Source: Planctomycetia bacterium (lineage in GTDB: Bacteria; Planctomycetota; UBA1135; UBA2386). From it: a DNA stretch of 35,234 nucleotides. The DNA lies in contig SXPK01000158.1 in NCBI GenBank assembly GCA_005776365.1, positions 1 through 35,234 of the forward strand. The letters are read 5' to 3'. The first letter of the stretch is position 1. Each line of letters opens with the position of its first letter. Positions 1-7,606 of this stretch are shown piece after piece. Both the position numbers and the translations under genes were made by a program. The notes beneath the pieces were generated by a model. The model saw only the letters and a list, made by a program, of their open reading frames with translations. It had not been told where the DNA came from and made no database searches.

Positions 1-1
1 G

Positions 2-259
2 ATCTCGTCTTTGGTGATGCTGATTTACGTCGACCGCATCTGCGCCTTCGTCGACGCGCACCCAACGGTGAAGATGCTGGCGCTGTCGTTCTTGCTGCTG
101 ATCGGAACGACGCTGGTGGCCGAAGGCGCCGGATCGCACTTCTCCAAGGGCTACGTCTATTTAGCGATGGGCTTCTCCATCTTCGTCGAGGCTCTCAACC
201 TGCGGCTGCGCAAGAAGGGCAAGGCATTGCGCCTCCACGGGCCGGCGGCACCGCGGTGA
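2..259 (+). CDS. TerC family integral membrane protein, C-terminal end (partial)
   Basis: This is the 3' end of a gene that begins before the window; the frame is open from base 2. The visible 85 residues include the TerC-family hallmark stretch around HPTVKMLALSFLLLIG, followed by GxGSHFSKGYVYLAMGFS and a final VEALNLRLR. Two hydrophobic helices can be seen, one in the LALSFLLLIGTTLVA region and one in YLAMGFSIFVEAL. TerC proteins are multi-pass membrane proteins linked to tellurium resistance and, in many bacteria, to manganese export or metal loading of exported proteins. The exact role here cannot be decided from a fragment. Two lipoprotein genes follow in the same orientation. The tail after NLRLRKK is short, basic and probably cytoplasmic. 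Confidence 0.85.
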   Translation: MSSLVMLIYVDRICAFVDAHPTVKMLALSFLLLIGTTLVAEGAGSHFSKGYVYLAMGFSIFVEALNLRLRKKGKALRLHGPAAPR

Positions 260-351
260 ACGCGCGGAGCTGCCACCTCGGCGTTGCGGCCGCTGCCCGT
301 CGGCAGGCAGAATCCGGGAAGGTTCGACCGTCCACTCCCTCCAAGGCCCCC

Positions 352-1299
352 ATGCTCCGTTGCTCCTGGCTACCGCTCCTGCTCACCGTGCTCGTCGGCT
401 GCGCCAGCTCCGATCCCAAGAAGTCTGCGGGCACCTTCGATCCCACCTTGGAAGCGGCGGCGCAGAAGAAGATCGACTCCGAGGCCGCGCGCAACGAGTT
501 CCATGCCGTGCTGCTGCAGATCGACCAGGCACTCGACGGCTATGTCCGCGCAGTCAACAACTCTGGCGTCGCGCGCTACGACACCGAACGCGACCAACTC
601 GACCGCTTGCTGCGTCAGTTCGTCAGCGGCAAGCCCGAAGGCTCGAACGCGACCAAGCTCATCGCGCTGGCTTCCGATGGCTCCGATCCCTATCGCCAGG
701 GCATCGCGCTCGCGGCGCTCGGCTTCTGCGACCGCAGCGATGCGATGGCGACGATCCTTCAGGGAGCGCAACTCGAAGACGAGCAGCTCGTCGACCGGGC
801 GGTGCTCGGGCTCGCGATCCTGCACGACCCACGCACGCCGCCGGGAGTGGTCGCGCGGATCGTCGAGAACGACAAACACAACGAGCGCGGCCGCATCGGC
901 GCCGCATGGGCGTTGATCCGGTTGCAGGAGAACAGTCTGCGCGTCGACGAGATCGTCCCGGTCTGGCTCCGATTGCTCCAAGGCAACAAGGACCAGCACC
1001 CGCTGATGATCGCCAACGCGCTGCGCGGCGTCGGCCTTACGCGGTCCGCAGAACATGCTGCGCTCGTCGCCGGTTACACGTCGCACCCGACGCCGCGCGT
1101 GCGGATGAATGCCGCGATCGCGCTCGGCCGCATGAACGCGCAAGCTCAGTACGAGTCGCTCATCACGATGCTCGGCCCCACTGAGACGGTACCCAACGTG
1201 CGACTCGCGGCGCGCAAGGCGCTGCAGCAGCTTGCTGGCGACGTGGACCGGGGCTACGACGTCGACCTGTGGCGACGCGAGTTCCGACGCGGCAGTTGA
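352..1299 (+). CDS. Lipoprotein with HEAT-like repeats
   Basis: The product is 315 residues, starting at the ATG at 352. That start gives a clean lipoprotein signal: a positive N-terminus, a hydrophobic core (PLLLTVLVG) and the lipobox LVGC ending at Cys17. The longer open frame from 256 would bury this signal. Residues from about 100 onward look like repeated helical pairs of the HEAT/PBS-lyase type, for example GRIGAAWALIRL, RVRMNAAIALGRM and NVRLAARKALQQLAG. Such repeats normally form a protein-binding solenoid. The protein should be anchored to a membrane facing the periplasm. The next gene starts 2 bases after this stop, so the two are probably co-transcribed. No enzymatic motif is visible and the partner is unknown. 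Confidence 0.8.
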   Translation: MLRCSWLPLLLTVLVGCASSDPKKSAGTFDPTLEAAAQKKIDSEAARNEFHAVLLQIDQALDGYVRAVNNSGVARYDTERDQLDRLLRQFVSGKPEGSNATKLIALASDGSDPYRQGIALAALGFCDRSDAMATILQGAQLEDEQLVDRAVLGLAILHDPRTPPGVVARIVENDKHNERGRIGAAWALIRLQENSLRVDEIVPVWLRLLQGNKDQHPLMIANALRGVGLTRSAEHAALVAGYTSHPTPRVRMNAAIALGRMNAQAQYESLITMLGPTETVPNVRLAARKALQQLAGDVDRGYDVDLWRREFRRGS

Positions 1300-1301
1300 G
1301 C

Positions 1302-2528
1302 ATGCCCGCGCAGTGCGCGACCGCGCTATTGGCGGCCGCGCTGCTTGCGAGCTGCAGCGACACACCGAACCTCGCGCCGGCGGCGGATGCCGCTCAGGAC
1401 CCACCCGTCGACGTCGCCCGGCTCGATGCTGCGACCCTTCCCGCGCGCGTGGTCGAAGCCTGCCATGGCGACGTCACCGGCTTCGACCGTTTTGCGGCGC
1501 AGGTCACGTTGCCTGACGGCACGAAGGCGAAAGCCTTCGGCAGCCTGCCGCACCGATTGCGCGTCGAGTGGCCCGACGGCCGCATCGACTTGGTGGACGG
1601 CCTGGTTGGGAAGACCGCCGAACGCGACGGCGCGCCATCGCGCCGGCTCGAAGGCGACGAAGCCGCGCGGTCGACTGCGATGCTGCGACTTCTCGACGCC
1701 GCGACACTCGGGCCGTTGCGCCGGGCGAAGGCTTGCGCACGCATCGACGATGGCAAGTTGCGCCTCACGGTCGGCGATGGCGCGGTGTTCTTGCTCAGGC
1801 TCGAACCCAACACGCTCCGCGTCGCGTCGCTGCAACGAATCGAACCGGAAGCGGCGCCTACGGTCAGCGTCATCGATCACCTGCGCACCTCGACGACGCG
1901 CATCGTCCGCATCGCCGACACTGCGAGTCTGGGCGCCTGCACGATCCGTTTCGACGCTGTCGACTTCGCGTGGGACGAGTCGATGTTCGAAGTTGCCGCA
2001 ACGGACAAGCCAGCAACCACCGAGTCGCCCGCGCCGTCCATGACGGTCGGCGCCCCGCAGCGCCCAATCGAGCCGACGATCGAGTCCGTGCGCGCTGCGC
2101 GTTGGCTCTGCGTCGAGGACCCAGGCAGTTGGGAAGCACGATCGGCATTTGCGCAACGGGCCACCGCTGCGCTGCGCGCCGCGGGCCAGAGCACTGCCGG
2201 CTTCGCCGGGCTTGCGACCGACGGCGACCGCACGCTGCTGGTCGTGCCCTTCCGCGCTGGGCCTGCGGCCGGGGATTTCGCCGCATTCGAGGGCGCGGCG
2301 ATCCGGGAGGCTCCGAATGTGCGCGCATTGGCGGTCTACCCGCCGCGAGGGTCCTTCGACGAGCGGGCGAGCCTGGGCGCCGCCCAGATCCAGCGAGCCA
2401 TCCAGGACCGCGGCCTGCAACCTTCCGGCCTTGTGCTCACACAGCCGTTCCTGCACATCGACGAAGCAACGCCCACTTCGGCCGCACTGGCGAACCCCGT
2501 CGTTCGGGTCTCGATCGCGCTACGCTGA
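1302..2528 (+). CDS. Lipoprotein of unknown function
   Basis: A 408-residue product starts at the ATG at 1302, 2 bases after the upstream stop, which suggests translational coupling. The N-terminus MPAQCATALLAAALLASC is a lipoprotein signal with lipobox LASC and modified Cys18. Residues about 50-215 form a region with alternating hydrophobic residues (SLPHRLRVEWPDGRIDLVDG) that may be a beta-rich lipid-carrier-like fold of the LolA kind; this is only an impression. The last 120 residues (AGLATDGDRTLLVVPF ... YPPRGSFDERASLG ... PSGLVLTQPFLHIDEATP) resemble a GyrI/SOUL-type small-molecule-binding domain. I do not recognise the whole protein. It probably works with the HEAT lipoprotein encoded just before it. 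Confidence 0.75.
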   Translation: MPAQCATALLAAALLASCSDTPNLAPAADAAQDPPVDVARLDAATLPARVVEACHGDVTGFDRFAAQVTLPDGTKAKAFGSLPHRLRVEWPDGRIDLVDGLVGKTAERDGAPSRRLEGDEAARSTAMLRLLDAATLGPLRRAKACARIDDGKLRLTVGDGAVFLLRLEPNTLRVASLQRIEPEAAPTVSVIDHLRTSTTRIVRIADTASLGACTIRFDAVDFAWDESMFEVAATDKPATTESPAPSMTVGAPQRPIEPTIESVRAARWLCVEDPGSWEARSAFAQRATAALRAAGQSTAGFAGLATDGDRTLLVVPFRAGPAAGDFAAFEGAAIREAPNVRALAVYPPRGSFDERASLGAAQIQRAIQDRGLQPSGLVLTQPFLHIDEATPTSAALANPVVRVSIALR

Positions 2529-2584
2529 CGCGTGGTTGCGCGACGTCACGCGCGGACTTTGCCCCGGTCGCGACACTTCCTTCC

Positions 2585-3118
2585 ATGAGCATCCCGAGTC
2601 GAACCACCATGTTCACCACCGTCCACGAGTCGCCCATCGGCCCGCTGCGCATCGCCGTCGACGACGCCGGCCAGTTGCTGCGCATCGACCTCCCTGGCCA
2701 CGAGGGCCGTGCTCGCGGCAAGGCGACTCCCTTGGGCAAGGGCGAGACCGAGGACCGTGCGCGCTGCGCGCACGTCACCTCGCAACTCGACGAATACTTC
2801 CGCGGCGAGCGCATCAAGTTCGACTTGGATCTCCGCCTCTGCGGCACCGATTTTCAACAGCGAGCGTGGCGCGCGCTGCAGCAGATCCCGTTCGGCAAGA
2901 CGCGGAACTACCAGGAGCAGGCCAAGAAGGCTGGCAACAGCAAGGCGATGCGCGCCGTCGGCGCCGCCAACGGCAAGAATCGAATCCCCATCGTCGTGCC
3001 CTGCCATCGCGTGATCGGCAAGGACGGCAGTCTGACGGGCTTTGGCGGCGGCGTTGCCGCGAAAGCCTGGCTCCTTGGCCACGAGCAGCGCGTCCTCGCC
3101 AAGACGAAGACGCGCTGA
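2585..3118 (+). CDS. ogt: Methylated-DNA--protein-cysteine methyltransferase
   Basis: The product removes alkyl groups from O6-alkylguanine by transferring them irreversibly to its own cysteine, a suicide DNA-repair reaction in the cytoplasm. It has 177 residues with the start at 2585; the ATG at 2609 (MFTTVHESPIGPLRIA) is equally possible because neither has a clear Shine-Dalgarno sequence. The N-terminal ribonuclease-H-like domain covers about residues 10-80. The DNA-binding domain contains the FQQRAWRALQQIPFGKT segment, a winged-helix region RAVGAANGKN and the active-site motif PCHRVIG with Cys140. Length and motifs are normal for the Ogt/AdaB family. It is 56 bases after the lipoprotein gene, so it could share a transcript, although its function is unrelated. 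Confidence 0.95.
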   Translation: MSIPSRTTMFTTVHESPIGPLRIAVDDAGQLLRIDLPGHEGRARGKATPLGKGETEDRARCAHVTSQLDEYFRGERIKFDLDLRLCGTDFQQRAWRALQQIPFGKTRNYQEQAKKAGNSKAMRAVGAANGKNRIPIVVPCHRVIGKDGSLTGFGGGVAAKAWLLGHEQRVLAKTKTR

Positions 3119-3251
3119 TGCCGCGGCTTTCATCCCTGCAACGCGCGAAGGCACGCCATGGAACTGTGCAATCGGCAGCCGCGGTCGCGAGCCGAAGCGA
3201 AGCCTCGATGCGTCGCGACGACTCACCGGCGGGAGCGAAGCGCGAGCCGTT

Positions 3252-4448
3252 TCAGCTCTTCTGCTCGCGCCGCACCTTGGCGCGGTGGCTGAACGACGCC
3301 TTGACGTCGGGGCGGCCCATGTTGGCGACTGAGCAGTTCGCGCAGACGTCGCGCAACTCCATGTTGTAGAGCTGGCGACGCAGCTCCTTGAACTTCGGCC
3401 CGGTCCAGATCTCGGCAAACGTCTGCGTCTTGAAGTCGCCGAAGGTCGTGAACTCGAACCAGCAACCGCAGGGGAACACGGTGCCGTCCGGATTCACGTG
3501 GATGTAGTACCACGGGAAGTAACAAGGGCGGTTGTGGTGCCGCTTCTGCTTGGCCTTGAGCAAGAACTCGCGGTTCTTGTGATTGAGGTAGTTCGCGACT
3601 TCTTCTGACTCTGCGAGCGCGGTCGGATTCGCGCTCGGCGCGACGAGGGCAAAGCCGCCCCCTTCGTCGCTGCGCTGTTGATCGGTCACCTGCCCCTGGT
3701 CTGCGAAGGTCTCCGCGATCGGAATCGGCATCACCACCTGCATCCCGACTTCGTTGGCGACGCGCTGCGCCTCAGCCATCGTTTCGTTGCAGTGCTTCGC
3801 GTCGTTCATCAGCGACTCGCTCTCGATGCCGAGCCCGCCGATGACGGCCATGTGCACGAAGTTCATGAACTTCACGCCCCGTTCGTGCCAGAAACGGATC
3901 ATCTGCGGCACTTCGCGGATGTTGCTGCGCATCAAGACGCACGTGACGCTGATGTCGGGCTTGCTCACTCCCCGACGCTTCTTGCTCTCGTTGATGACGT
4001 CGAACCGACGCAAGAAGGGTTCCCACTTTGCCGGCTTGCGGATCTTCTCGAACGTCTCCTTGGTGATGCCGTCGCAGCTGACTGTGATCAACGGCATGCC
4101 CGAGTCGATCACGGAGTCCATGATCTTGTCGGTCATGGCGAGACAGTTGGTGCTGAAGTGGAAGTTGGGGACGCCGTGCTTCTTGCACAGCTCCAACGCC
4201 ATCGGCAGGTCAGGGGCGAGCAGCGGTTCGGCGCTGGAAGACAGCACGACGTCATGCGCCCGCGGGAACAGTTCCGCCGCGACCTTCTCCAGCAGCGGTC
4301 CACCCATCGTCCAGGGGTTCTCCTGGAACTCCGGGTGGGCGAAGTGGCACATGACGCAACGGATCTGGCAGCGCGTCACCATGTCGAGCTTGACGCGCAG
4401 GAACCGACGTTCGCGGATTACGGGCATGGGTTTCGAGCTTATCGACAA
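3252..4448 (-). CDS. Radical SAM protein with SPASM-type C-terminus
   Basis: A 398-residue cytoplasmic iron-sulphur enzyme. The N-terminus has the radical SAM motif CxxxCxxC as C27-QIR-C31-VM-C34, which binds the 4Fe-4S cluster that cleaves S-adenosylmethionine. The barrel follows, with VVLSSSAEPLLAPDLP (the GGEP-like strand) and HFSTNCLAM. The C-terminal part (CYFPWYYIHVNPDGTVFPCGCW ... CANC) has the spacing of a SPASM/twitch auxiliary cluster domain found in peptide-modifying and other radical SAM enzymes. The frame starts at TTG 4448, with GGGGAGGGG just upstream but at short spacing; the ATG at 4427 is an alternative. No precursor peptide or pathway partner is visible beside it, so the substrate is unknown. 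Confidence 0.85.
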   Translation of the reverse strand: MSISSKPMPVIRERRFLRVKLDMVTRCQIRCVMCHFAHPEFQENPWTMGGPLLEKVAAELFPRAHDVVLSSSAEPLLAPDLPMALELCKKHGVPNFHFSTNCLAMTDKIMDSVIDSGMPLITVSCDGITKETFEKIRKPAKWEPFLRRFDVINESKKRRGVSKPDISVTCVLMRSNIREVPQMIRFWHERGVKFMNFVHMAVIGGLGIESESLMNDAKHCNETMAEAQRVANEVGMQVVMPIPIAETFADQGQVTDQQRSDEGGGFALVAPSANPTALAESEEVANYLNHKNREFLLKAKQKRHHNRPCYFPWYYIHVNPDGTVFPCGCWFEFTTFGDFKTQTFAEIWTGPKFKELRRQLYNMELRDVCANCSVANMGRPDVKASFSHRAKVRREQKS

Positions 4449-4789
4449 AACCCCTCCCCTGCCTTTCGACCGCGCAGGAAGGACCGCGACGTAATCGTCT
4501 CGGTGTTGTGGCTGCTGCCGCGGTTCGTGAGCGAGTCCGAATCAAGATTTCGAGGACAGGCCGCGGGTTCGGATCCCGCATCGGAGGGTTCACTGAAGAT
4601 CCCAGAACGCAGCCAATGGGCCTCTGAGCCGGCCCTAGCCGCTGGCACTTTGTGCGACCACTTCTAGGATCGCTTCTGCATGCCGCCGAAACATGAGCAC
4701 GCGCCTTCACGGACCCTGGCCATCGTCGAGCCAGCAAGCGTGAATGCTGACAGCGGCACCGCTGCGCCATCCACTCGACGCGGAGGCTC
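4449..4789. other. Divergent intergenic region
   Basis: This stretch separates the radical SAM gene (leftward) from the epimerase gene (rightward) and must hold both promoters. A purine-rich block at 4452-4460 (GGGGAGGGG on the minus strand) is the likely ribosome binding site of the radical SAM gene. GGAGG at 4782-4786 is a Shine-Dalgarno sequence close to the epimerase ATG. I see no gene, repeat or convincing hairpin in it. Confidence 0.5.
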
Positions 4790-5734
4790 ATGGCGAAGGT
4801 TGCGGTGACTGGCGGCACCGGCCTGCTCGGCAACGCGCTCGTCCCGCGGCTGCTCGCGCGCGGACACACACTGCGGCTACTCACTCGGCCGCTTGGGGCC
4901 GGGCGAAGTCGGCCAACCATCCCCGGCATCACCTGGCACGAGGGTTCCCTCGCGGACGGCGCGTCGCTCGACAGCTTTGCCGACGGTGTCGACTGCATTC
5001 TTCACGCGGCCTATTCAGAACCGGGCGCCACGACGATGCCTTTTGCGACTGCGACACAGACGTGGTTCGCCGAGAACTTCACGGGAACGATGCGCTTGCT
5101 GGAGCGCACCGTTGCGACTGGATCGAAGCAACTGCTCTACACATCGAGCCTCGCGGTGTTCTCGCGCGACCCCGACCTCGACCCTCGCGGCGATCGCTTC
5201 CTTCGCAACGAAGACGCGCCGCTGTCGCCGCTCGAGTTCTACGGCAGCCTGCGCTCGGCGTGCGAGTCGTTGCTGCGCACGGCTGCGCATGCCTACGGCC
5301 TGAACACCTCGATCTGGCGGCTCGGCCTCGTGCTGGGCATGCGCGAGCCCTGGACCGCGAGCCCCTTTGCGCAGCAAGCAAGAGAGGCAACGCACCACGG
5401 TGAGTTGCGCACGCCCTATGGCGCCTACACGGTTGCGGTCGAGGATGCGGCCGAGATCCTGGCGGACGCGGTGGGCGACCTGACGACGCGCGGCCAGACC
5501 TACCACGTCTTCGATCGCTGGATCACCCACGCCGACATGGCGCCGCGACTCGCTGCCGCGCTCGGCAAGCAGACGCGCATCGCATGCGACGCGGCGAAGG
5601 AGCCGCGACTGCCGATCCTCGGCGCGCGCATCAAGGAGCGCTTTTCGCGTTGGACGACCGAAGAAGGGCTGACGGCCCTCGCGCGCAACCTGGTCGCTCG
5701 CGTGAGCCATGAGCCCATCGCCAGACCCGGCTAG
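4790..5734 (+). CDS. NAD(P)-dependent epimerase/dehydratase, extended SDR family
   Basis: The product has 314 residues and a Rossmann fold. The nucleotide-binding glycine motif is TGGTGLLG at residues 7-14, typical of extended short-chain dehydrogenases acting on nucleotide sugars or similar substrates. The strand LLYTSSLAVFS (115-125) carries the catalytic Ser. The expected YxxxK active site is present as Y151-GSL-R155, so the usual lysine is replaced by arginine. The region IWRLGLVLG (185-193) matches the family substrate-domain entry. The start at 4790 has GGAGG a few bases upstream. The stop overlaps the stop of the convergent coiled-coil gene in the four bases CTAG. A glycosyltransferase lies on the opposite strand, so a role in surface sugar metabolism is plausible but unproven. 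Confidence 0.85.
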   Translation: MAKVAVTGGTGLLGNALVPRLLARGHTLRLLTRPLGAGRSRPTIPGITWHEGSLADGASLDSFADGVDCILHAAYSEPGATTMPFATATQTWFAENFTGTMRLLERTVATGSKQLLYTSSLAVFSRDPDLDPRGDRFLRNEDAPLSPLEFYGSLRSACESLLRTAAHAYGLNTSIWRLGLVLGMREPWTASPFAQQAREATHHGELRTPYGAYTVAVEDAAEILADAVGDLTTRGQTYHVFDRWITHADMAPRLAAALGKQTRIACDAAKEPRLPILGARIKERFSRWTTEEGLTALARNLVARVSHEPIARPG

Positions 5735-5943
5735 CCGCGCTTCTCCTGCACTGCCTTGAGCTGACGCCGCGCGTCGCCGAGTTGCTCCAGCAAGTAGGCG
5801 GCTTGCTCGGCAAGTTGACGCCGGCTGTCGACTTCGTGCTGCAGCGAGGCCCGCAGTTCTTTGGCCTCCATCAGTCCGCGTTCGATGTTTGCGAGCCGCG
5901 ACTCGATGGCCGCCAGCCGTTCGTGGATCAGGTCCGGGTTCAT
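5731..5943 (-). CDS. Small coiled-coil protein coupled to a glycosyltransferase
   Basis: A 70-residue, highly charged protein that looks helical from end to end (IHERLAAIESRLANIERGL ... LRASLQHEVDSRRQLAEQ), with hydrophobic residues every three to four positions as in a coiled coil. It has no signal peptide or membrane segment and should be cytoplasmic. Its ATG overlaps the stop codon of the upstream glycosyltransferase gene as ATGA (5940-5943), strong evidence for translational coupling. Its stop overlaps the stop of the convergent epimerase gene. A natural guess is that it associates with or scaffolds the glycosyltransferase; the sequence itself does not show this. Confidence 0.7.
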   Translation of the reverse strand: MNPDLIHERLAAIESRLANIERGLMEAKELRASLQHEVDSRRQLAEQAAYLLEQLGDARRQLKAVQEKRG

Positions 5944-7298
5944 CCTTGTCCTCGCGCCGCGCGCGAATGCATGAGTTCGGTGTAGATGGCCTCGAGCTCC
6001 ATCGCGTTGTCCCGCATGGTCTTGGTCTTGGGTAGCGCTCGCCGGTAGGCGTCGAGGCGCTGTGGCTCCACTGCGAGTCGCTCCAGCCTCTTGCGCAGGT
6101 CGCTGACGTCATCGGGCAAGAACAACTCGCCGTTCACGCCATCGCGCACGAGTTCGCTCATGCCGCCAAGGTTTGCGGCGACGACGGGAACGCCGGCAGC
6201 GAAGGCCTCCAGCACCACGAACGGAGTGTTCTCGTACCAGCGCGATGGAACAACGAGCACATCCGTGGTCGCAAGCACGGCGCCGAGTTCTCCGCGCGAG
6301 AAAGGCCCCACGAAGCGCACCCGCGTATCCCCCGCGCTGCGCTGCACGAGCGCGTTGGCGTAGTCCGGGAAATCCGTCGTGCGGCCGCGAATCGTCAACT
6401 CGATCGCAGCCTTGCTGCCGAGAACCGCGTCGACGACGAGGTCGACGCCCTTGTGGTCCGCAATGGTCCCGAAGTAGCCGACCCGCAGCGGCGCGCCGAC
6501 GCCTCGCGGCGAGCGTTGCGCATTCGCGCCCATCAGCCTCGACTCGTCGATGCCGTATGGGAGCGTCTCCAGCCGATGCTCCGGGTAGCCGTTCTTGACG
6601 AACATTCCCTTCAAGAACTGCGACGGCGCGACGATGCGATCGGCGCACAGCAAGGCCCGACGCAGCCGTTCCGGCCGCAGCGTCAAAGTCAGGCCGCGAG
6701 GAGTCGGCCCGTATCGAGGCGCGATCCCTGGCGGGCACGTGCGCGCCAACGCATCGAACTCCTGACGCACGCCCCGCTGCCCGAGATCCTGCGCGATGTC
6801 CGGGCGAATGCACTCGATGCAGCCCGCGCCGCCGTCCGGCGGACCTTGGCACAAGGTCCCGTCAGAACGCCGCAGCACGATTGCCGGGCAGAGGAACCAG
6901 AAGTCCATCAGGTGCGCGACGCTCGGCACGCGCTGTGCCTTGGCTTCTTCGATCAAGCTCGCGCCGATGTAGCGCACGTGAAAGAAGTGCACGACATCCG
7001 GCTGCCGTTGGCGCAGGTGCTCCGCGAACTTCGCGCTGACGAGCGGGTTCTCGTACTCCATGCGCTCGAAGTCGCGATCCGTGCAATACCAAAACCGGAT
7101 GCGCGACACCGGGATCCCGTCGACCACTTCGCGTTCGACCAGCATCTCCGGGTCCAAGTCCGCGAAGTTCGGCTCCAACGCGAAGACCTCCACATCGTGC
7201 CCGCGAGCCTGCATCGCCTTGCTCACGGCATAGACGTATTGCTCCGTGCCGGTGAAGTAGCGCGGCAAGAACTGGTGCACGACGAGTGTGAGCTTCAT
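5940..7298 (-). CDS. Glycosyltransferase family 4 protein
   Basis: A 452-residue GT-B fold retaining glycosyltransferase. The N-terminal domain starts with KLTLVVHQFLPRYFTGTEQY, including the GT4-like acceptor loop with glycines, and has the typical AMQARGHDVEVFAL helix and strand. The C-terminal nucleotide-sugar domain has VGYFGTIADHKGVDLVVDA and the EX7E motif E356-NTPFVVL-E364 followed by AFAAGVPVVAANLGGMSELV. An insertion near residues 140-170 has several cysteines (FLCPAIV, GAGCIEC), which is common in members that resemble capsule or O-antigen transferases. The likely role is transfer of a sugar from a nucleotide donor to a surface polysaccharide or lipid carrier at the cytoplasmic membrane. 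The gene is followed by the coupled coiled-coil gene. Confidence 0.9.
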   Translation of the reverse strand: MKLTLVVHQFLPRYFTGTEQYVYAVSKAMQARGHDVEVFALEPNFADLDPEMLVEREVVDGIPVSRIRFWYCTDRDFERMEYENPLVSAKFAEHLRQRQPDVVHFFHVRYIGASLIEEAKAQRVPSVAHLMDFWFLCPAIVLRRSDGTLCQGPPDGGAGCIECIRPDIAQDLGQRGVRQEFDALARTCPPGIAPRYGPTPRGLTLTLRPERLRRALLCADRIVAPSQFLKGMFVKNGYPEHRLETLPYGIDESRLMGANAQRSPRGVGAPLRVGYFGTIADHKGVDLVVDAVLGSKAAIELTIRGRTTDFPDYANALVQRSAGDTRVRFVGPFSRGELGAVLATTDVLVVPSRWYENTPFVVLEAFAAGVPVVAANLGGMSELVRDGVNGELFLPDDVSDLRKRLERLAVEPQRLDAYRRALPKTKTMRDNAMELEAIYTELMHSRAARGQG

Positions 7299-7606
7299 CG
7301 CCCGTGCACGCTCCCGTCATGCGATCCACCGTCACCGACAGTCGCAACGTGGCGCAAGGCGATGGGCTGGGACCTCGTTAGTTCCGTCGAACGCACGCGC
7401 CGAGCGTAGCGCGGCGTGTGCATCGGTCCCAGTCGCCCGCAATCCAGCATTTCTCGCTTGGCGCCATTGCGAGCCGTCGCAAGCGCATCAACCGGGAAGG
7501 CAAGCGAGTCGGAGCATCGACGACAGCGAGCGCGCCTGGCGCAGTCGCCGCCCGCGAATGCGGCGGCGACGCGGAAGCTCGATGACAGCTGTCGGCCAGC
7601 TCCGAT
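7299..7606. other. Intergenic region without a recognisable gene
   Basis: This region lies between the start of the glycosyltransferase gene and the end of the secreted-protein gene, both on the minus strand. It must contain the glycosyltransferase promoter and the 3' end signals of the secreted-protein gene. A 10-bp palindrome GACAGCTGTC is at 7584-7593, shortly after the stop of the minus-strand gene. No convincing hairpin plus T-run is seen. Short open frames here have no signature of real genes. Confidence 0.4.

Noticed and set aside
370-1404. Long minus-strand open frame opposite the HEAT lipoprotein
   Set aside because: It is an antisense frame of a GC-rich gene with no signal, domain or start; Arg/Ala-rich composition is typical of such shadows.
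1568-2584. N-terminal extension of the alkyltransferase frame
   Set aside because: It overlaps the lipoprotein gene in another frame and is Arg-rich without structure; the family starts near 2585-2609.
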